Notes: a model not told the origin generated them from the letters alone. 64,000 nucleotides of DNA from Symbiodinium natans (GCA_905221605.1 CAJNDS010002594.1:152001-216000), one strand, 5' to 3'; positions 1-11,632 are shown, counted from the stretch's first letter. Numbers and translations: made by a program.

Positions 1-539
1 GTGCATCATGCATTAGAATGCATTAGAGCTTCGAGATGGTGGGCATCCCCCGGCCTCCCCCCCAAACTGCATCATCAACCATGGATCGTTTCGCGTTAAG
101 TGACCTTGTTGTCGCATTTCGCGCAGCCTGGAAGTGCCACGAGGTTTGTGCAGTGGTTTCGGCCGTGGCAAAAAAGGCTTGCTATGGCTTGCTACTGCAG
201 CTCAGTGCCAAGGCAAGGACTCCTGGCGCCAGAAATCGTCATCGACTTTTCTTGCTGGCGTTGACATCATTTCTCCAGACTTAACGGTTACCTGCACGCC
301 AATAATCACGTCAGCTCGTATGGGATAAAAGCACATGTGACTGTCTGAATCTGGCATGAACCTGCCATTTGGAGTGAAGGCAGCCTTCAGCTCCTGTCCC
401 AAAAGCCATCGGCCGTGGAACATCTCCGCGGCGTCGAAGGCAACGCCCTCTGTGAAAGCATGAAATTTGTGCACGCTTCTGGAGCAAATTGGAGCAATCT
501 GAGCAGCTGCTTTCTTGACGTGACAATGGTGGCGCTGCG
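1..539. other. No supported gene
   Basis: Short overlapping open frames occur on both strands but none shows a domain, a coiled-coil pattern or in-phase splice partners. I see nothing that can be called here. Confidence 0.5.
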
Positions 540-880
540 TAGTAGAACAAAGTAGTAAATAGTAGTAGCAGAACGTATTAGTACAACGTTGTAGTAGAAC
601 ATAGTAGAACACAGTAGAACGTAGTAGAACGTCGAACGTAGTGGAACTTAGTAGAACGTCGCAGTACAACGTATCTAGAACGTAGTAGAACGCAGTAGAA
701 CGTAGTAGAACGCCGAAGAACGCAGTAGGGTGGTAGAACGCAGCAGAATGTAGCAGAACGTAGTAGAACGCAGCAGTAGAATGTAGAAGAACGTAGTCGG
801 ATGCAGTAGAACGCAGAAGAACGTGAACGTATTGGAACGTCGCAGAGCGCAGAAGAACCAGTAGAACGTCGTACGATGTT
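540..880. repeat. Degenerate GTAGAAC-type minisatellite
   Basis: Imperfect tandem copies of a roughly 10-base unit (GTAGAACGTA / CAGTAGAACG and variants) run through the segment with frequent one-base insertions. The minus strand reads as a 239-codon open frame made of Tyr/Val/Leu/Arg/Ser/Thr repeats (VLLRSTAFYYV-like). That is the expected translation of the repeat, not a gene. Confidence 0.85.
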
Positions 881-1771
881 CCCCCGAAGCAAATAATGGG
901 AAACGAGGACCTGCCGCACATAGCCGATGGTCGCCGTTGGCAGCGGCCCTTGATCCACCTGAGCTACGTTTTTAATTCTCTCCGATACGCCTTTCGCTTC
1001 TTGAGCGCTCTTAGATGCTCTTCGTTTTTGCATGCTTCAGAGAACGTCAGCGAACTTTACTGTAGTATTATACGTGGGGAGCGAGGACATGCGAGGACCT
1101 CGTGCCTTCTGCCTTCTGCCGCCGCACTGGCAGCAACTCCAGATGTTCATGAACTCCGAACTGTGAGTTGAGCACCCCCGAAGAAGTCTGCAACACTGAG
1201 ACGGTCGCCTGGATGTTGGCTATCTGCCCGGCCTAGGAACAGTCTGGCCCTGGGGTGACCGCTCAGTGGGTAAAATTGAGCCCAAAACGGTTTGAACCAA
1301 GTCAGAATACAAGGAAGACCGAGTCAGAGATCACAAAGGACCATATCAGAAAACGGAGTGGGCCAAGTCCGATGACAGCACGAAAACGTTTGGGGAGATA
1401 GGGGAGAAGCTTTCGGGTTGTAGCTTCCAATGCAACGAACATTTCATGGGAAGCTTCTAATGCCGTCGAGGTTGGTTTGCCATGCTATCAAAAGGTCGCC
1501 CTACATGCCCCTTGAAAGAAAAATTGCTGCCCGCAGCCTCCCCTCTCAAGTTTTACAGACCTTCTACTCAGAGACTGGATAGGTGGTTTGGATGGACGGC
1601 ATGGCATTGATGTTCACAGAGGCATGATTCAATTTCTGCTTTCTCGGACCCTTGGCCGAGATGGATGGGCTGAGGGGGTTCTGACATCTTCTGACGCAGA
1701 GACACTTCTTCGGACTTGACCGTCACTCCAGTCTTGCACCATGGGCTTGAAGTGCAACAAAAGCACCCGGC
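881..1771. other. No supported gene
   Basis: Unremarkable sequence. The stretch just right of it carries the RRM exon; from here leftward I found no continuation of that gene with a convincing RNP1 motif. Confidence 0.4.
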
Positions 1772-1834
1772 CTCTTCAAAGAGGTGCTTCAGTTGCTGTC
1801 CCTCCACCCCAGGCGGCAGATTCCGCACAAAGAT
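1772..1834 (-). CDS. Exon of an RRM RNA-binding protein
   Basis: Translates in one frame to IFVRNLPPGVEGQQLKHLFEE. It starts like an RNA recognition motif: RNP2-type I-F-V-R-N-L-P followed by the first RRM helix (QLKHLFEE). It is bounded by an AG at its 5' side (followed by A) and by a GC donor at its 3' side, the donor type seen most often in this window. It is exactly 21 codons, phase 0 at both ends. The rest of the RRM, including RNP1, must lie on other exons that I could not place with confidence. RRM proteins act in mRNA processing, transport or translation; nothing here says which. The call rests on one exon, so the family is likely and the gene structure unknown. Confidence 0.6.
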
Positions 1835-2041
1835 CTCAGCCGAGCTCGAGATCGACGACTGAAAGGAAACCGCGTGCTCACACTCATCTCAAACAGGCTT
1901 TATACGCAATTGAAGCCTGGCTGGCCTGCGCTGATCTTTGAAAGCTAACTAAGGCCCGAGCAGCAGAGCCCACTGTTTGGGGCCCCTCAAACTGGTCGTG
2001 CTCCCAACTGCCGCGACATGAAGTCTGCCCGCTTGACGGAC

Positions 2042-2329
2042 TTAAAAGCTGTTGCAAGATTGTCCAGACAATTGCGCGCAGTCTGCGTCAAACACGCGGC
2101 GGGAGTTCTCTGGCTCATCCCAGTCGTACTGCGAATATCTCGGGAAGCCATTGTAGTCGGCACTTAGTGCAGTCGGAACGTACGCGGGATTATGCAAATT
2201 ATGCAGGTTGCATGTTGACGCTTGCAATCGGTGAGGAGCCAGCTCAGCCTCGACCAAGAGCTCGTATGGGCCGTCACGCCTGGGATTTGCTGAGATCGCT
2301 AGCCGCGAGCACCTGCTAAGCCGCAGCAC
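2042..2329 (-). CDS. Candidate exons upstream of the RRM exon
   Basis: A minus-strand open frame of 95 codons looks protein-like, with tracts such as YSQYDWDEPENSRRVFDAD. Inside it a piece reading RDGPYELLVE has an AG|G acceptor and a GC donor, the local splice pattern. It could be upstream coding sequence of the RRM gene or of a separate gene. Nothing in it matches a family I recognise. The plus strand just to the right (2508-2729) also carries an open frame rich in Pro, Lys and Glu, so strand assignment is not certain. Exon boundaries are tentative. Confidence 0.3.
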   Translation of the reverse strand: MLRLSRCSRLAISANPRRDGPYELLVEAELAPHRLQASTCNLHNLHNPAYVPTALSADYNGFPRYSQYDWDEPENSRRVFDADCAQLSGQSCNSF

Positions 2330-3980
2330 TGACTGTGGGCACCGGGCCTACCGCGAACCTGTCGGATGGGACCAGGCGCCTGCTCCTACACCAGAAGTCT
2401 TTTTTTAACGCAAGCAGAGAACGGCACACAACACACCGGAGCGCGTTCTGTTTCTTGTTGTTCGCGCCTCCACGTCAAACGCTCGCGCAAATGCAGAAGC
2501 TCTTGGGTTGCCGCCTATTCGCACAAAGACTCAACGACAGGAACGGAACGCCGTTGTGAGGCATGTCATCAAGCCTCCAGAGAAGCTGCCGCCACTGCTG
2601 AAGGCGCCTGATGGCACAAAGCTGCATGAAGTCGATCCGTCAGAACGCAGGCCATTTAAGCGCGCATGCTGTCCCCAGCCTCCGTTTACAGGGCTTCCCA
2701 AAGAACCTGCAAACTTCTCCAGAAGGTAAAGCCAAGGCGCGGACATGTGCACAGTCGCTTCGAACCTCCATACATGCGAGACCCGCGCCCTCGAACCTCG
2801 AAGGATCTCGAAGGCTTAGCCGCTTAGCCAAGAGGTTGTGCTGACGAGGCAATGAGAACAGCAGAACATACCAGAACCAAGTCTTTGCAGGTAAGGCGTC
2901 AACAACGGCGTCGGCCACGGAGTCCTTGAGAATTGTTGCGGCTTCGAATTGTGGGCGTGGTTAGCTGTGCCCATCTGTGCCCTGTTCATCTCTGTTCTCA
3001 ATGGACAGAACACAAAAGTTGAAGGATGCCTGAGGGCAGTCAGAGCTCATTTCGACCCGGGGAGGGCTAGTGCCGGGGCCTGCAAAACTTAGGTCATGCA
3101 CCAGGGCGCGGTCCCCATTAGGCATACTCTCTCGCTCTCAATCGATGTCAAGGCTTTTCCTATCTTTTGCTCTAACCAACACGGCTTTGAAAGCATAATG
3201 CGTCAGCAGCACGCAACAGCCTGAAGTTCAAGCCCCAGAAAACACTGCGGCATACTGCGGCATATCAAGTCTGCCGATACGCGCGGTCCATGCTCACCGC
3301 AATCCTATACTGACTACGCCTGACTACACGATGCAGCGGCCTCGGAAAGTTGCAGCTTCAAAGAGTAAAACTCCCAGCGGCTGCCAGCAACAAGTCTTCC
3401 TTTTACTAGGTGGTCAGGATACTTATGTATCCCATTGAAGGGACCACCATGGTGTCCCAGCAGTGTGCTTTATTTAGGAATTGTCTCACGAGTCGAGACT
3501 CGGGAGAACTGACCATTTATGCCTGACATTTGCTTGACTGATCTGCGCAGAAGGGGCGTCTGTTCTCTCGCCAGATAGAAACGGCCACCTTTTGAGCTTC
3601 ACTTTCAACTGATTTCATACTGCACCCCAAAATCAGCAAAGCAAGCTGCATTCCGGGAATGCAACCTCTGCATGTGCAGTGGGCCTTGCATGGGTGAGCT
3701 GTGTCTGACAAGTCGCCCATATTGGCTTGCCACCATTAACTCGAAGGTTTCCCCAAAACTTGTGCTACGAAAAGGAACACTTCAGGCCAACCCTTGCCAC
3801 TCCTGCAAGGCAAGCCTCCCAGAAGAAGCGGTGGCCCGGATCACACGAGTAACACACTGCGATGTCCTGAAAACAGCGCTAGCGAAGCAGGCTGAGCATT
3901 CTGCGGGTCTCGTGGGTCTCGTTGGTCTCGTTGGCACAACGGCTCGGACACCCTGCTTCACATTTGGCAATCTCAAGCGC
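2330..3980. other. No gene supported
   Basis: Short open frames occur on both strands (for example 2508-2729 plus and 2531-2752 minus) without motifs or clear splice partners. Nothing further can be stated. Confidence 0.4.
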
Positions 3981-4062
3981 TGCTGTGCTGCAGGCTGCTG
4001 CAGGATGCTGCAGGATGCTGCAAGGATGCTGCAAGGATGCTGCAAGGATGCTGCAGGTCCTT
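3981..4062. repeat. GCTGCAAGGAT minisatellite
   Basis: About six tandem copies of a 12-13-base unit (GCTGCA(A)GGAT). It gives Cys/Ala/Met-rich open frames in several phases that should not be read as genes. Confidence 0.8.
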
Positions 4063-4255
4063 GCCACCACGGCTCGGCCGCTCCTGCACACTTCTGACCT
4101 TCCATGCAGACTTCATGCCTAACATGTCACCTGCAAACAAGGAAGCAGAGGCTCTGGCTGCAGACCCGAATAATCGGCCAGATATCGCACCCGAGGTGGA
4201 CACCATATAGCTTCCTCGATGCCCACCTGCTAATTGCTGGCTCTCATGAACTCTG

Positions 4256-4433
4256 ACCAGGCATGACCAGGTGTATGACCGGTCAAAGAATATTCCGGTT
4301 ATGTCCGGGTATGAAAGGGCATGACCGGATATGTATGGGTATGCCCGGCATGACCGGGCATGACCGGGTTTGACCTTGATTGACCGGGCATGGCCGGGTA
4401 TGCCCGGGCATTGCTGCGTATGCCCGGGTATGC
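4256..4433. repeat. GACCGGGCAT/GCCCGGGTAT minisatellite
   Basis: Degenerate tandem copies of a 9-11-base unit around (a)tgaccgggca and tgcccgggta. The unit is near-palindromic at CCCGGG. Translated frames show Gly-His-Thr-Arg/Pro-Gly-His repeats only. Confidence 0.8.
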
Positions 4434-6138
4434 CGCCTAAGGCCGAAGTGAGTTGCCCTGAATTTGCATGTGACACTGCCTTCAGCTGATGGTGCAACTT
4501 GCCCAACTGGCACAATTGGTTTCAATTTTTCACTTGGATTCAGATAAAGGCGCTGGTGACGTCTGAGGATTGGTGAACGTGGCCAACCACGAGTCCAGGA
4601 TTTGTCAAATGTACGCCCCAAGAATCTCTTGCACAGAATTCCTTGCACCTGATCGAAAGATCAGCCAATGCCAAAAGCGAGAACTAAGGTGCTGCAGATG
4701 CTGGCTTCTGGTTTCAACTGAAATCTTCAAGAACGAGTACAAGTCCAAAGAAACAGAAACTTCACCAAGAGGCCAAGCACAACTTGATTGTACAGATTTA
4801 CGAGTCTTTGGATGCGGATGTACGCAAATGAGCGCCCGTCTCAACTGTGCTTAACGGTGCTGGACGCATGTCAGGGGGAGTCGCTTTTGAGGCGGTCCCA
4901 TGGCTTTACAAGGGTTTTGTTGCCCTTGGCGCGAGCGCTCTGCTTGCTCGATATGTTGCGAGATGAATGCTGCGAACCCTTCGATAACTCAGTCTGAACC
5001 CCTCATAGCTTGGAAAGGCTGTTTGATTGGATTTCAGAGCGACACCCAAAGCGACACCGAAAGCGACACCCAAGATACCCAAGCGACGGCAGTTTTGGAG
5101 CTCAAAGGGTCTCGGAAAGGCCCTGGCCCATTCTAGCCCCCATCCCCTGGCTCCTGGCTCGTAAACTCAACACCTCATCCTCTTGCTGGGTCCTAGGGAT
5201 TGCACGGTCTGCACGGGATGCATCGAAGCCTTCATCACTATTGTGGGTTGGTTCCGTCGCTTTACAGGGATTTGGTACTTGGTGTCCCGTTCGAAGTAAC
5301 TCACAAGAGCCGGCATTTTTGACTGATGCTCAAATGATGTCCAACAAATAAGAAGACCGAGACCCAAGAGAAGTGGCACGGCCGCCTGACGCAGAAGTTG
5401 GATGAACAAAAGGCAACGCTGATCCAAAAGCACTTTGGGTTGTTCGTCGGCAATAATGGTTGTAATTTGGTTGTTGCTGACTGTTTCATGGGGTCGCAGG
5501 AGAAGAAGGACGAAGCTACAACAAGGGCCAAAGCAAGGGCCAAGGCAAAGGAAAGGCAAAGGGAAAGTAGAGAAAAGGGCAAAGGCGAGGACAAGGGCGA
5601 TGGACAATGCTGAGTTCCCAGGCACAAGGTACTCAAACGTGAACCACTCGAAACCATTCAATCTGGCACTCAGAATGTCTGCATGTCGGCCCAACATGTA
5701 AGAATATGCTGCCCGAATATGATATGCTGCAGCTCGGGAGTCGCGTAGTCATGGTCTTGGCTTATCCCAAAAAAACGCATTGCTGGACAACCACAAGTTG
5801 TGGAGTTCGTTTTTTTTAACATACCCTTCGGACAAGCATTTCCACGGTCAAGGGAAGAACTCAAAAAGGAAATCCTTCTCAGACCTTATTAACAAAAAGG
5901 TGACAAATGGTGACAAGCATGACAAGCCGAACAACCTGCAGCTTGTGGAAATCACGGATCCATCCTTCCTTTGCTCTACCTTTGCTTGAGCCAGGCTAAC
6001 GGCAAACGCCAAGCATAAGTTTTCTTCTGTCTGCGAACTGGTGACCCGGAACGCCTCGACTCAAGCACCCAGTCCCTTGTCCCCAGTGACATGAAACGGC
6101 GGCAGACATGAAACCCGCATGCGCTGAGGCACTTGACA
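4434..6138. other. Gene-poor interval 3' of the RAP gene
   Basis: No supported exon. A lysine/glycine-rich low-complexity tract (about 5515-5590, repeats of AAGGGCCAAAGC type) gives basic open frames on the plus strand. The right end would contain the 3' untranslated region of the RAP gene. An 18-base stretch at 5985-6002 resembles a shortened reverse complement of the dinoflagellate spliced leader, but it lies 3' of the gene and is treated as chance. Confidence 0.4.
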
Positions 6139-9100
6139 TCACTTGACCGGAGCAGAGATTTTTCCACCAGCGCTCTCAATCTCCTCGTCGGAACTGTCAT
6201 CTGTGCACTCCTCTAAAGCGTCATAATCAAACAACCCTGCGCTTGAGTGACGGATGACCTTCCTTCGAGATCTCGGCATGTGCACTTTAGCCCCGTGGCT
6301 TTCCTCGAGTTTCTGCCGGGAGTCTAGACGAGTGCGTTGGATCGAGCTGATGCTATGTTGACGGTCTTTTTCCAATGCAACTTCAGCCTCTGCATGAGCA
6401 GCCAGCAATTCCTGTTCTGATCTTGCCTGGTCCCTCTCGGCATCTACGTCAAACTTCATTCGGCTGGCAAAAGCATCCTCTGCCTCTGATGCCTCTGATG
6501 CCTCTGATGAGTCGACATAGAAGGCCGGTACCGCCGGCAAGCTTTGCTGCAGCCGCTTTGGTTCTAACTTTCTTCCCAGGAGCGCAACGCTTGGGTGCGG
6601 CCCTTGACCAGACTGCCAGTTCAGAACCAGGTCAAGAATGTCGATCAATTCGGGAACCCTTGAATCGGAAGTGCTCACAGTATGGTCATCTTCACTGGCT
6701 GCCACTACATCCTTCCAGAACGCAGAGCAGTACATGGTGCGCTTCACAGCCGTACCACATTGTTCCCATTCTTGGTACGGCAAGTGATGCACGTGAAAGC
6801 CCATGGCCCTCAGCAGATTGTGCTTCAGCAAGCTTGATGCAGTTCTGGTGCTTGTGTCGCGGTAAAAATGCGATGGGCCATCAATTTCCACAACAACATT
6901 GTTCTCAATCACCATGTCAAGCATGAATGGCCCTAAGAAAACCTCGCTGCGATGGTGCAACCCCACACGTGTAAACCACTGCGAGATTCTGCGATGCAAC
7001 CTACTCGAGTTCTGCATGTAGTCGTCCACTACCACGTTGACCTTTCTGGCCTTCGCAAGCAAGGTCTTCAGCTCTTGGCGCATTGAATCGTAAACACTTG
7101 GCTCCAAGAGACGCAGATAGAGCTCCACAATTTGCAGCTGATACACTGCTGGGTAATTTAGCTCACTTCTGTGTTCACTGGAGATTGCAAGCATACTATA
7201 CAAGACTCCTCGGTGTGCATCGAAGGGATACCCGGACGGCTTAGACGTATCACCAGCCGACGCGGCCGTCTCATGCGGCCTCTCGTGCCTCTCCACTGCG
7301 GCGAGAAGCAGCATTGCGTATGCGATGTTAGAGGCATCTTTCTCACTTAGCTCATGCTGCCTCTGGAAGAGCTCGAACAGCATCGCATCAAACCAAGAAT
7401 GATGTTGGATGCGCATGTGGGCATAGCAAGCGAAAGCCGTTGTCAGCTGACTGCCAGTGGCTTCACCGATTCTTGACCTGACCACTGCAGCAAGCAACCG
7501 CATGAACCTTGCATCCCGATAGTTCATCTCAGCGCAGGCAACAAAGAGAGCGCAAACATCGACCACATCAAGCTCGACGAGCTTCGCCGAGATCACCTTG
7601 ACAGCGCTACGAATCAACTGCCGATTTGAAACTTTGGCCCTGGCCATTCCGCGGAGCAGCATTGCAAGGGATCTTGGACTCATTTGAGGGACACGAAGTT
7701 TTGCAAATGACAACAGCTCTGAGTACATATCTGAGTGGACGATGCCCAACTTGCTGCACGAGTTGAAGATTGCGCACAGCTGGAAAGTAGAATACTGACC
7801 TTGCAGTGCAGAGACCTGCCTCGGAACCCAACGTATCAAGCTGTGGAAGTTCGACTGGCTCTTTGCAAAAGCAGAAAGCAAAATGCACAAGCCATGCCCG
7901 GAAAGAGGAGAAGCGCCAGGTGTGTCCAATTTGTCCACCACGTTCAAGGCTTCAGTGTCAGATGTCTTCTCTTCAATGTTTGCATGGCGGGCAAACTCAC
8001 GTACGCGCTGTCGTGTCATATCGAAAAGCACAAAGTACAACTTCTGGTCATGGATGGACAGCCGAGCAAATGCTTGGGCTATTCTTTCCAAGGGGCTTAG
8101 AGGAAAACGGTACAGGTCACTGGAGCCTTGAAGTGTCTTGCCGATAGTTCCACGATAAATGACTTCATCTGCCAGACACGAGGTAAGCTGCTTGTTGTAG
8201 ATCTGCACGCGCCCAAATGCGTAAGCCAGGTTTCCGAGGTGAACAGGCTGAAAGTGATCCATAAGTCGCATGGATGCACCAGCAATCTTGTCAAAAAGAG
8301 CATCGTGCTTAAACTGCAGCTTGGCGTACGCATGAGCCACCAGTGAAAGCCCTTGTGGATCGAAACTGGCGATCTTTGGTGCAACTGCTACCGCTACTGC
8401 ATCGAAAAATATCGGATCTCGTGCACGAAGTTGTGCAAATGCATTGAGCGTGTTGGAGAAATCTTGCTCATTGTAGTTCTCGAGCTGAGGCATGGCACAA
8501 GCGGATATCGTTTTCAACAGTGGCATAACCCAGGGACCAGCACGGATCTTGGCAAACGCATTGCCAACCAAAGCCAGCTCTCGGGGAAGAAATGCGTCTC
8601 CTGAATCGGCTGTGAAAGCTACCATGGGAACCAAGCGTGTTGCCACTGTTGAGAACATGTGCGACACGTTGCTATGTATGACTGAAGATGAGAAATCCAG
8701 CTTTGCAAATGCATTCAACGAAACTGCAATCTCTCTGGGCGTCATGTCGGGTAGGCGTGCCGGCAAAGCTACTGCCATCGATTTCCAAACCTGGAGGTCT
8801 TGTTCCGGCTTGCGAGTTTTCTGCCAGGAAATTTGAAGCAGCGCGTGTGTAGCAGCAACAGTGGCAATGTGCGATCCCTTTACAGACTTTGCAGCATCTG
8901 GATCCTGCAGAAGGTCTCCAAATCGATGGCTGAGCTTGCGAAAAGTCTGGACCGGCCTAAAGCTCAACTTGCCACAGGCCCGCAAGACTTGGGCGATGTC
9001 CTCTGCCGTAAACGAACGAGATAAAATACGGCATTGCTTGTTGAGTTGCCTGACCAGTTCTGTACCAGGTCTGTCGCAACTTGCAAGTAGAGAGAAAATC

Positions 9101-9474
9101 TCGGCCAAATCACCTGGAAGAAAACATCTGGCCTCATTGTGGCTCAGATTCTCTAGCAAATGCCAGCTATCTAGCAGCTCATCTGCAGGGGCTCCCGCCA
9201 AGTGAAGCCAGTGCATGACACGCAAAGAGCGCAGGAAGCCAGATCGCGAAGTGTAAACGTCTTTCGCGGATGCTGATGGCAAGTCCCGAAGCATCGCAAC
9301 CCGGCCTGGATTTTGTGTCTGCTCAGCCCACTGTTGGAGCACTTTGGTCTCCAGTTTAGGTAGGGTTTCAGGCGGGTCCATAGGGATAATGGTGATACGG
9401 CGCGATACGCTTAATCCAGAGGCACCACATTCTCGCACAACGTTGAGGCAGCGATGCGGCCGCATACCGATCAT
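6139..9474 (-). CDS. RAP-domain protein, intronless, organellar RNA-binding type
   Basis: One uninterrupted frame of 1,111 codons. The middle (about residues 240-770) consists of degenerate helical repeats, each with a core like LNAFAKLD, GNAFAKIR, LNAFAQLR, AHAYAKLQ, AQAFARLS, LSAFAKSQ or AFACYAHM. Such helical repeats precede RAP domains in apicomplexan, algal and dinoflagellate proteins. The RAP domain is at about residues 850-905: VVVEIDGPSHFYRD, then LLKHNLLRAMGFHVHHLPYQEWE. RAP proteins act in mitochondria or plastids on rRNA or mRNA processing and stability, and the fold is restriction-endonuclease-like. The N-terminus (MIGMRPHRCLNVVREC) is basic enough for an organellar presequence, but cleavage cannot be judged. 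After the RAP domain come a Ser-Glu-Ala repeat (9-base DNA repeat at about 6480-6510) and a charged, probably coiled tail. No spliced-leader relic is visible upstream. The target RNA is unknown. Confidence 0.9.
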   Translation of the reverse strand: MIGMRPHRCLNVVRECGASGLSVSRRITIIPMDPPETLPKLETKVLQQWAEQTQNPGRVAMLRDLPSASAKDVYTSRSGFLRSLRVMHWLHLAGAPADELLDSWHLLENLSHNEARCFLPGDLAEIFSLLASCDRPGTELVRQLNKQCRILSRSFTAEDIAQVLRACGKLSFRPVQTFRKLSHRFGDLLQDPDAAKSVKGSHIATVAATHALLQISWQKTRKPEQDLQVWKSMAVALPARLPDMTPREIAVSLNAFAKLDFSSSVIHSNVSHMFSTVATRLVPMVAFTADSGDAFLPRELALVGNAFAKIRAGPWVMPLLKTISACAMPQLENYNEQDFSNTLNAFAQLRARDPIFFDAVAVAVAPKIASFDPQGLSLVAHAYAKLQFKHDALFDKIAGASMRLMDHFQPVHLGNLAYAFGRVQIYNKQLTSCLADEVIYRGTIGKTLQGSSDLYRFPLSPLERIAQAFARLSIHDQKLYFVLFDMTRQRVREFARHANIEEKTSDTEALNVVDKLDTPGASPLSGHGLCILLSAFAKSQSNFHSLIRWVPRQVSALQGQYSTFQLCAIFNSCSKLGIVHSDMYSELLSFAKLRVPQMSPRSLAMLLRGMARAKVSNRQLIRSAVKVISAKLVELDVVDVCALFVACAEMNYRDARFMRLLAAVVRSRIGEATGSQLTTAFACYAHMRIQHHSWFDAMLFELFQRQHELSEKDASNIAYAMLLLAAVERHERPHETAASAGDTSKPSGYPFDAHRGVLYSMLAISSEHRSELNYPAVYQLQIVELYLRLLEPSVYDSMRQELKTLLAKARKVNVVVDDYMQNSSRLHRRISQWFTRVGLHHRSEVFLGPFMLDMVIENNVVVEIDGPSHFYRDTSTRTASSLLKHNLLRAMGFHVHHLPYQEWEQCGTAVKRTMYCSAFWKDVVAASEDDHTVSTSDSRVPELIDILDLVLNWQSGQGPHPSVALLGRKLEPKRLQQSLPAVPAFYVDSSEASEASEAEDAFASRMKFDVDAERDQARSEQELLAAHAEAEVALEKDRQHSISSIQRTRLDSRQKLEESHGAKVHMPRSRRKVIRHSSAGLFDYDALEECTDDSSDEEIESAGGKISAPVK

Positions 9475-11632
9475 GGCAATAGATTACGCCACCATATTCG
9501 CATCAAGAAGCCCAAACACGCTAGCATCCGTGCTTTCTTGAGCAACGTCCACGTGAGCGGCTGACAAAACCATGCGTTTGCTTGGTGGGCCCCTACTGCC
9601 ACTATCTTCTTTCGAGGATTACCACCCCGGTCATTACAGTATCTCGTCGAGTAAAGGGTTATCGCTTTAGGGTGGGCCTTATCGTTTTCGAGAAAAAGGG
9701 AATAAAAACCAAAAGGCATGCAACGTCAAGACAACATTGGGTCTACATTAGTTTTGTCATGTTTTGTCCCCCTAAACCCGAAACCCTAAACCCTAAACCC
9801 ATGCTCACATGAGGCAAGCACTGAAGGAATGGAAGGGAAAAAAGCCGACGCCGTGAATAGTTCAACTGCACCACCTGATGGACTTGGACTGACACGAGGC
9901 AATCCCACCGAAGAATGAGCGAATGCGAGCTGATTACCAGACAGGATTCGTCGTTTTCGGATGCAAAAGGGTCGTCGAATGTGCACAGGTCACTCGCTTC
10001 CAGTTGTGGAGAAGAGTGAGCACGCTGCACGACGAGGAAAATGTGCTCTCAGGTCCTGACACGTACAATGATGCCAAACCAGCTGAAAGCGAATGAGAGC
10101 AACACATGCAGCCAGCCAGAAGAAAGGCTCCCACTCTGCCCAATTGCAGCTTTCTCTTGACATGTGGAAGTCCCCCTCTTTCGCAGGACCAAATTAGCAC
10201 ATGCCTGACGGACCCTTCACAACCTGCCTACTTCCCAGACCTGTTTCCGGATCGAGCCAATCGCCCCAGAAACGGTCCTGGATACGGATCAAGCCCCAAT
10301 GTTTAGCTCAAGCCGCCTCACCATGTAGCCATCAGAGCTGTCATCCCAGTACCTCGTCAAGTTATGTTAAGTCATAAATCAAGCGTCCGGCCGGTCAGGC
10401 CCTCAAACATCCTCAAACCATTGGCACATGGTGGGCACTTCGTCTCGTGTTTTTTCTGTGCTTTCATCGCTTTCATCTTTTCTCTCCTCCAACGGTCTTT
10501 CTGGACTTGTTGGCGTTGGATCCCTCAAAGATGGCTAATGATGGCAAATGTTTTTAGATTTCGAGTCCCGCATATTCCGGCTTCAGAAAGGGCTCCACGA
10601 GCCTAGGCGAGTTTACACGAGCTAACGGCTTTGTGGTTTGGGGTTCGCGACTGCAGAAGCAAATCTACCGCAGATCTGCAGAGACTACGAGGCGGCTCAA
10701 CTTCTAGTTTCGGGAAGTTTTAGGGTGATTCGGATGTGCAGAGGCTGGGACCTACTGAGAGATCGAAGACACTCGGGATTTGGAGACGCCAGATGGGGGG
10801 GAAAGTGTAATGCTGCATAGTTCTAAGCTTTCGGCGGCCGATTCACAACAAAGGTTCAAGGTTACCATTCGGTGGCGACATGTTGCGTATTGTTGCGTGC
10901 TGATCGGCCCAGTGAAACCGTTGCCCTTTCGGTGAATATTGGTTAGCCAAGAAGTTCGGTGATCCAACATTATTTTATCAATTAAGACAACAATTTATGT
11001 GGGGGGTTGAAATGGGTTGAAGGTGCTTCTCGAATTGGTGGGCCGCTCAGTGGGGCATGAGATGTCACCCCCGCCCCCCTGTAGCGAAGCTATGCGAAGC
11101 GAGATGTTGGGAGCCGGCTGGTCAGGCCGGGTCTGCGTACTGAAGATTATGGTGCAGTTGCATCTGACCCAGATGCGGGCCTGAATCCAGCACTTCCCTT
11201 CACTCCTGAAATCTCCTCAACTTGAAGCAAGTACAGCAATTTAATTCCCCCATCACCCCTGCCCACTTTTCCGTGCTTGAAGCTAATCCCCCTCCTACCC
11301 CAAAACTCAGCTACTTGATGGTCACTGTAGGGATCATCTGGGATTGTGCGCTCCAGGGATACACAACGGAGGATACTCGGTACTGTGCAGGACACTCTGT
11401 GGGATACTCTGTGCAGCGTGCACTCCAGCGACCTGAAGGATTTCTGCTGAACAATGGCATTTTGGCGCGTTGCACTCTTTCAACTCAGAACGCAACGCAC
11501 CGCAATGCATCTCAATCCGAAGCAGAGGCCCGATGAGGCAATAGGAGACATTCTTTGGGGCCATGAAAGCAGTCCAGGGGTGAACCCACCCGCACCACGG
11601 TATTGAACGCCCGTTTCGGGCCCTTGGCTGGC
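9475..11632. other. Interval without supported gene
   Basis: Contains the telomere-like tract at 9771-9800 and short open frames only. Sequence left of 9600 would include the RAP promoter or leader region; no TATA-like or TTTT-box element stands out. The right end abuts the last exon I could place for the coiled-coil gene at 11.6-15.0 kb, so terminal exons and the 3' untranslated region of that gene may lie here. Confidence 0.4.
9771..9800. repeat. Interstitial TTTAGGG telomere-like repeat
   Basis: CCTAAACCCGAAACCCTAAA continuing with CCCTAAACCC: four copies, one with a base change, of the plant-type heptamer CCCTAAA. This is the telomere unit reported for dinoflagellates. It is internal here, not at a chromosome end. 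Confidence 0.8.

Noticed and set aside
202-921. 239-codon minus-strand frame
   Set aside because: Translation of the GTAGAAC minisatellite; no protein-like sequence outside it.
5985-6002. Stretch resembling a shortened reverse complement of the dinoflagellate spliced leader
   Set aside because: It lacks four bases in the middle, has an extra A, and lies 3' of the RAP gene rather than upstream of a start codon; chance match is likely.
9530-9550. CTTGAGC upstream of the RAP start as a spliced-leader relic
   Set aside because: Only seven bases match; not above chance.
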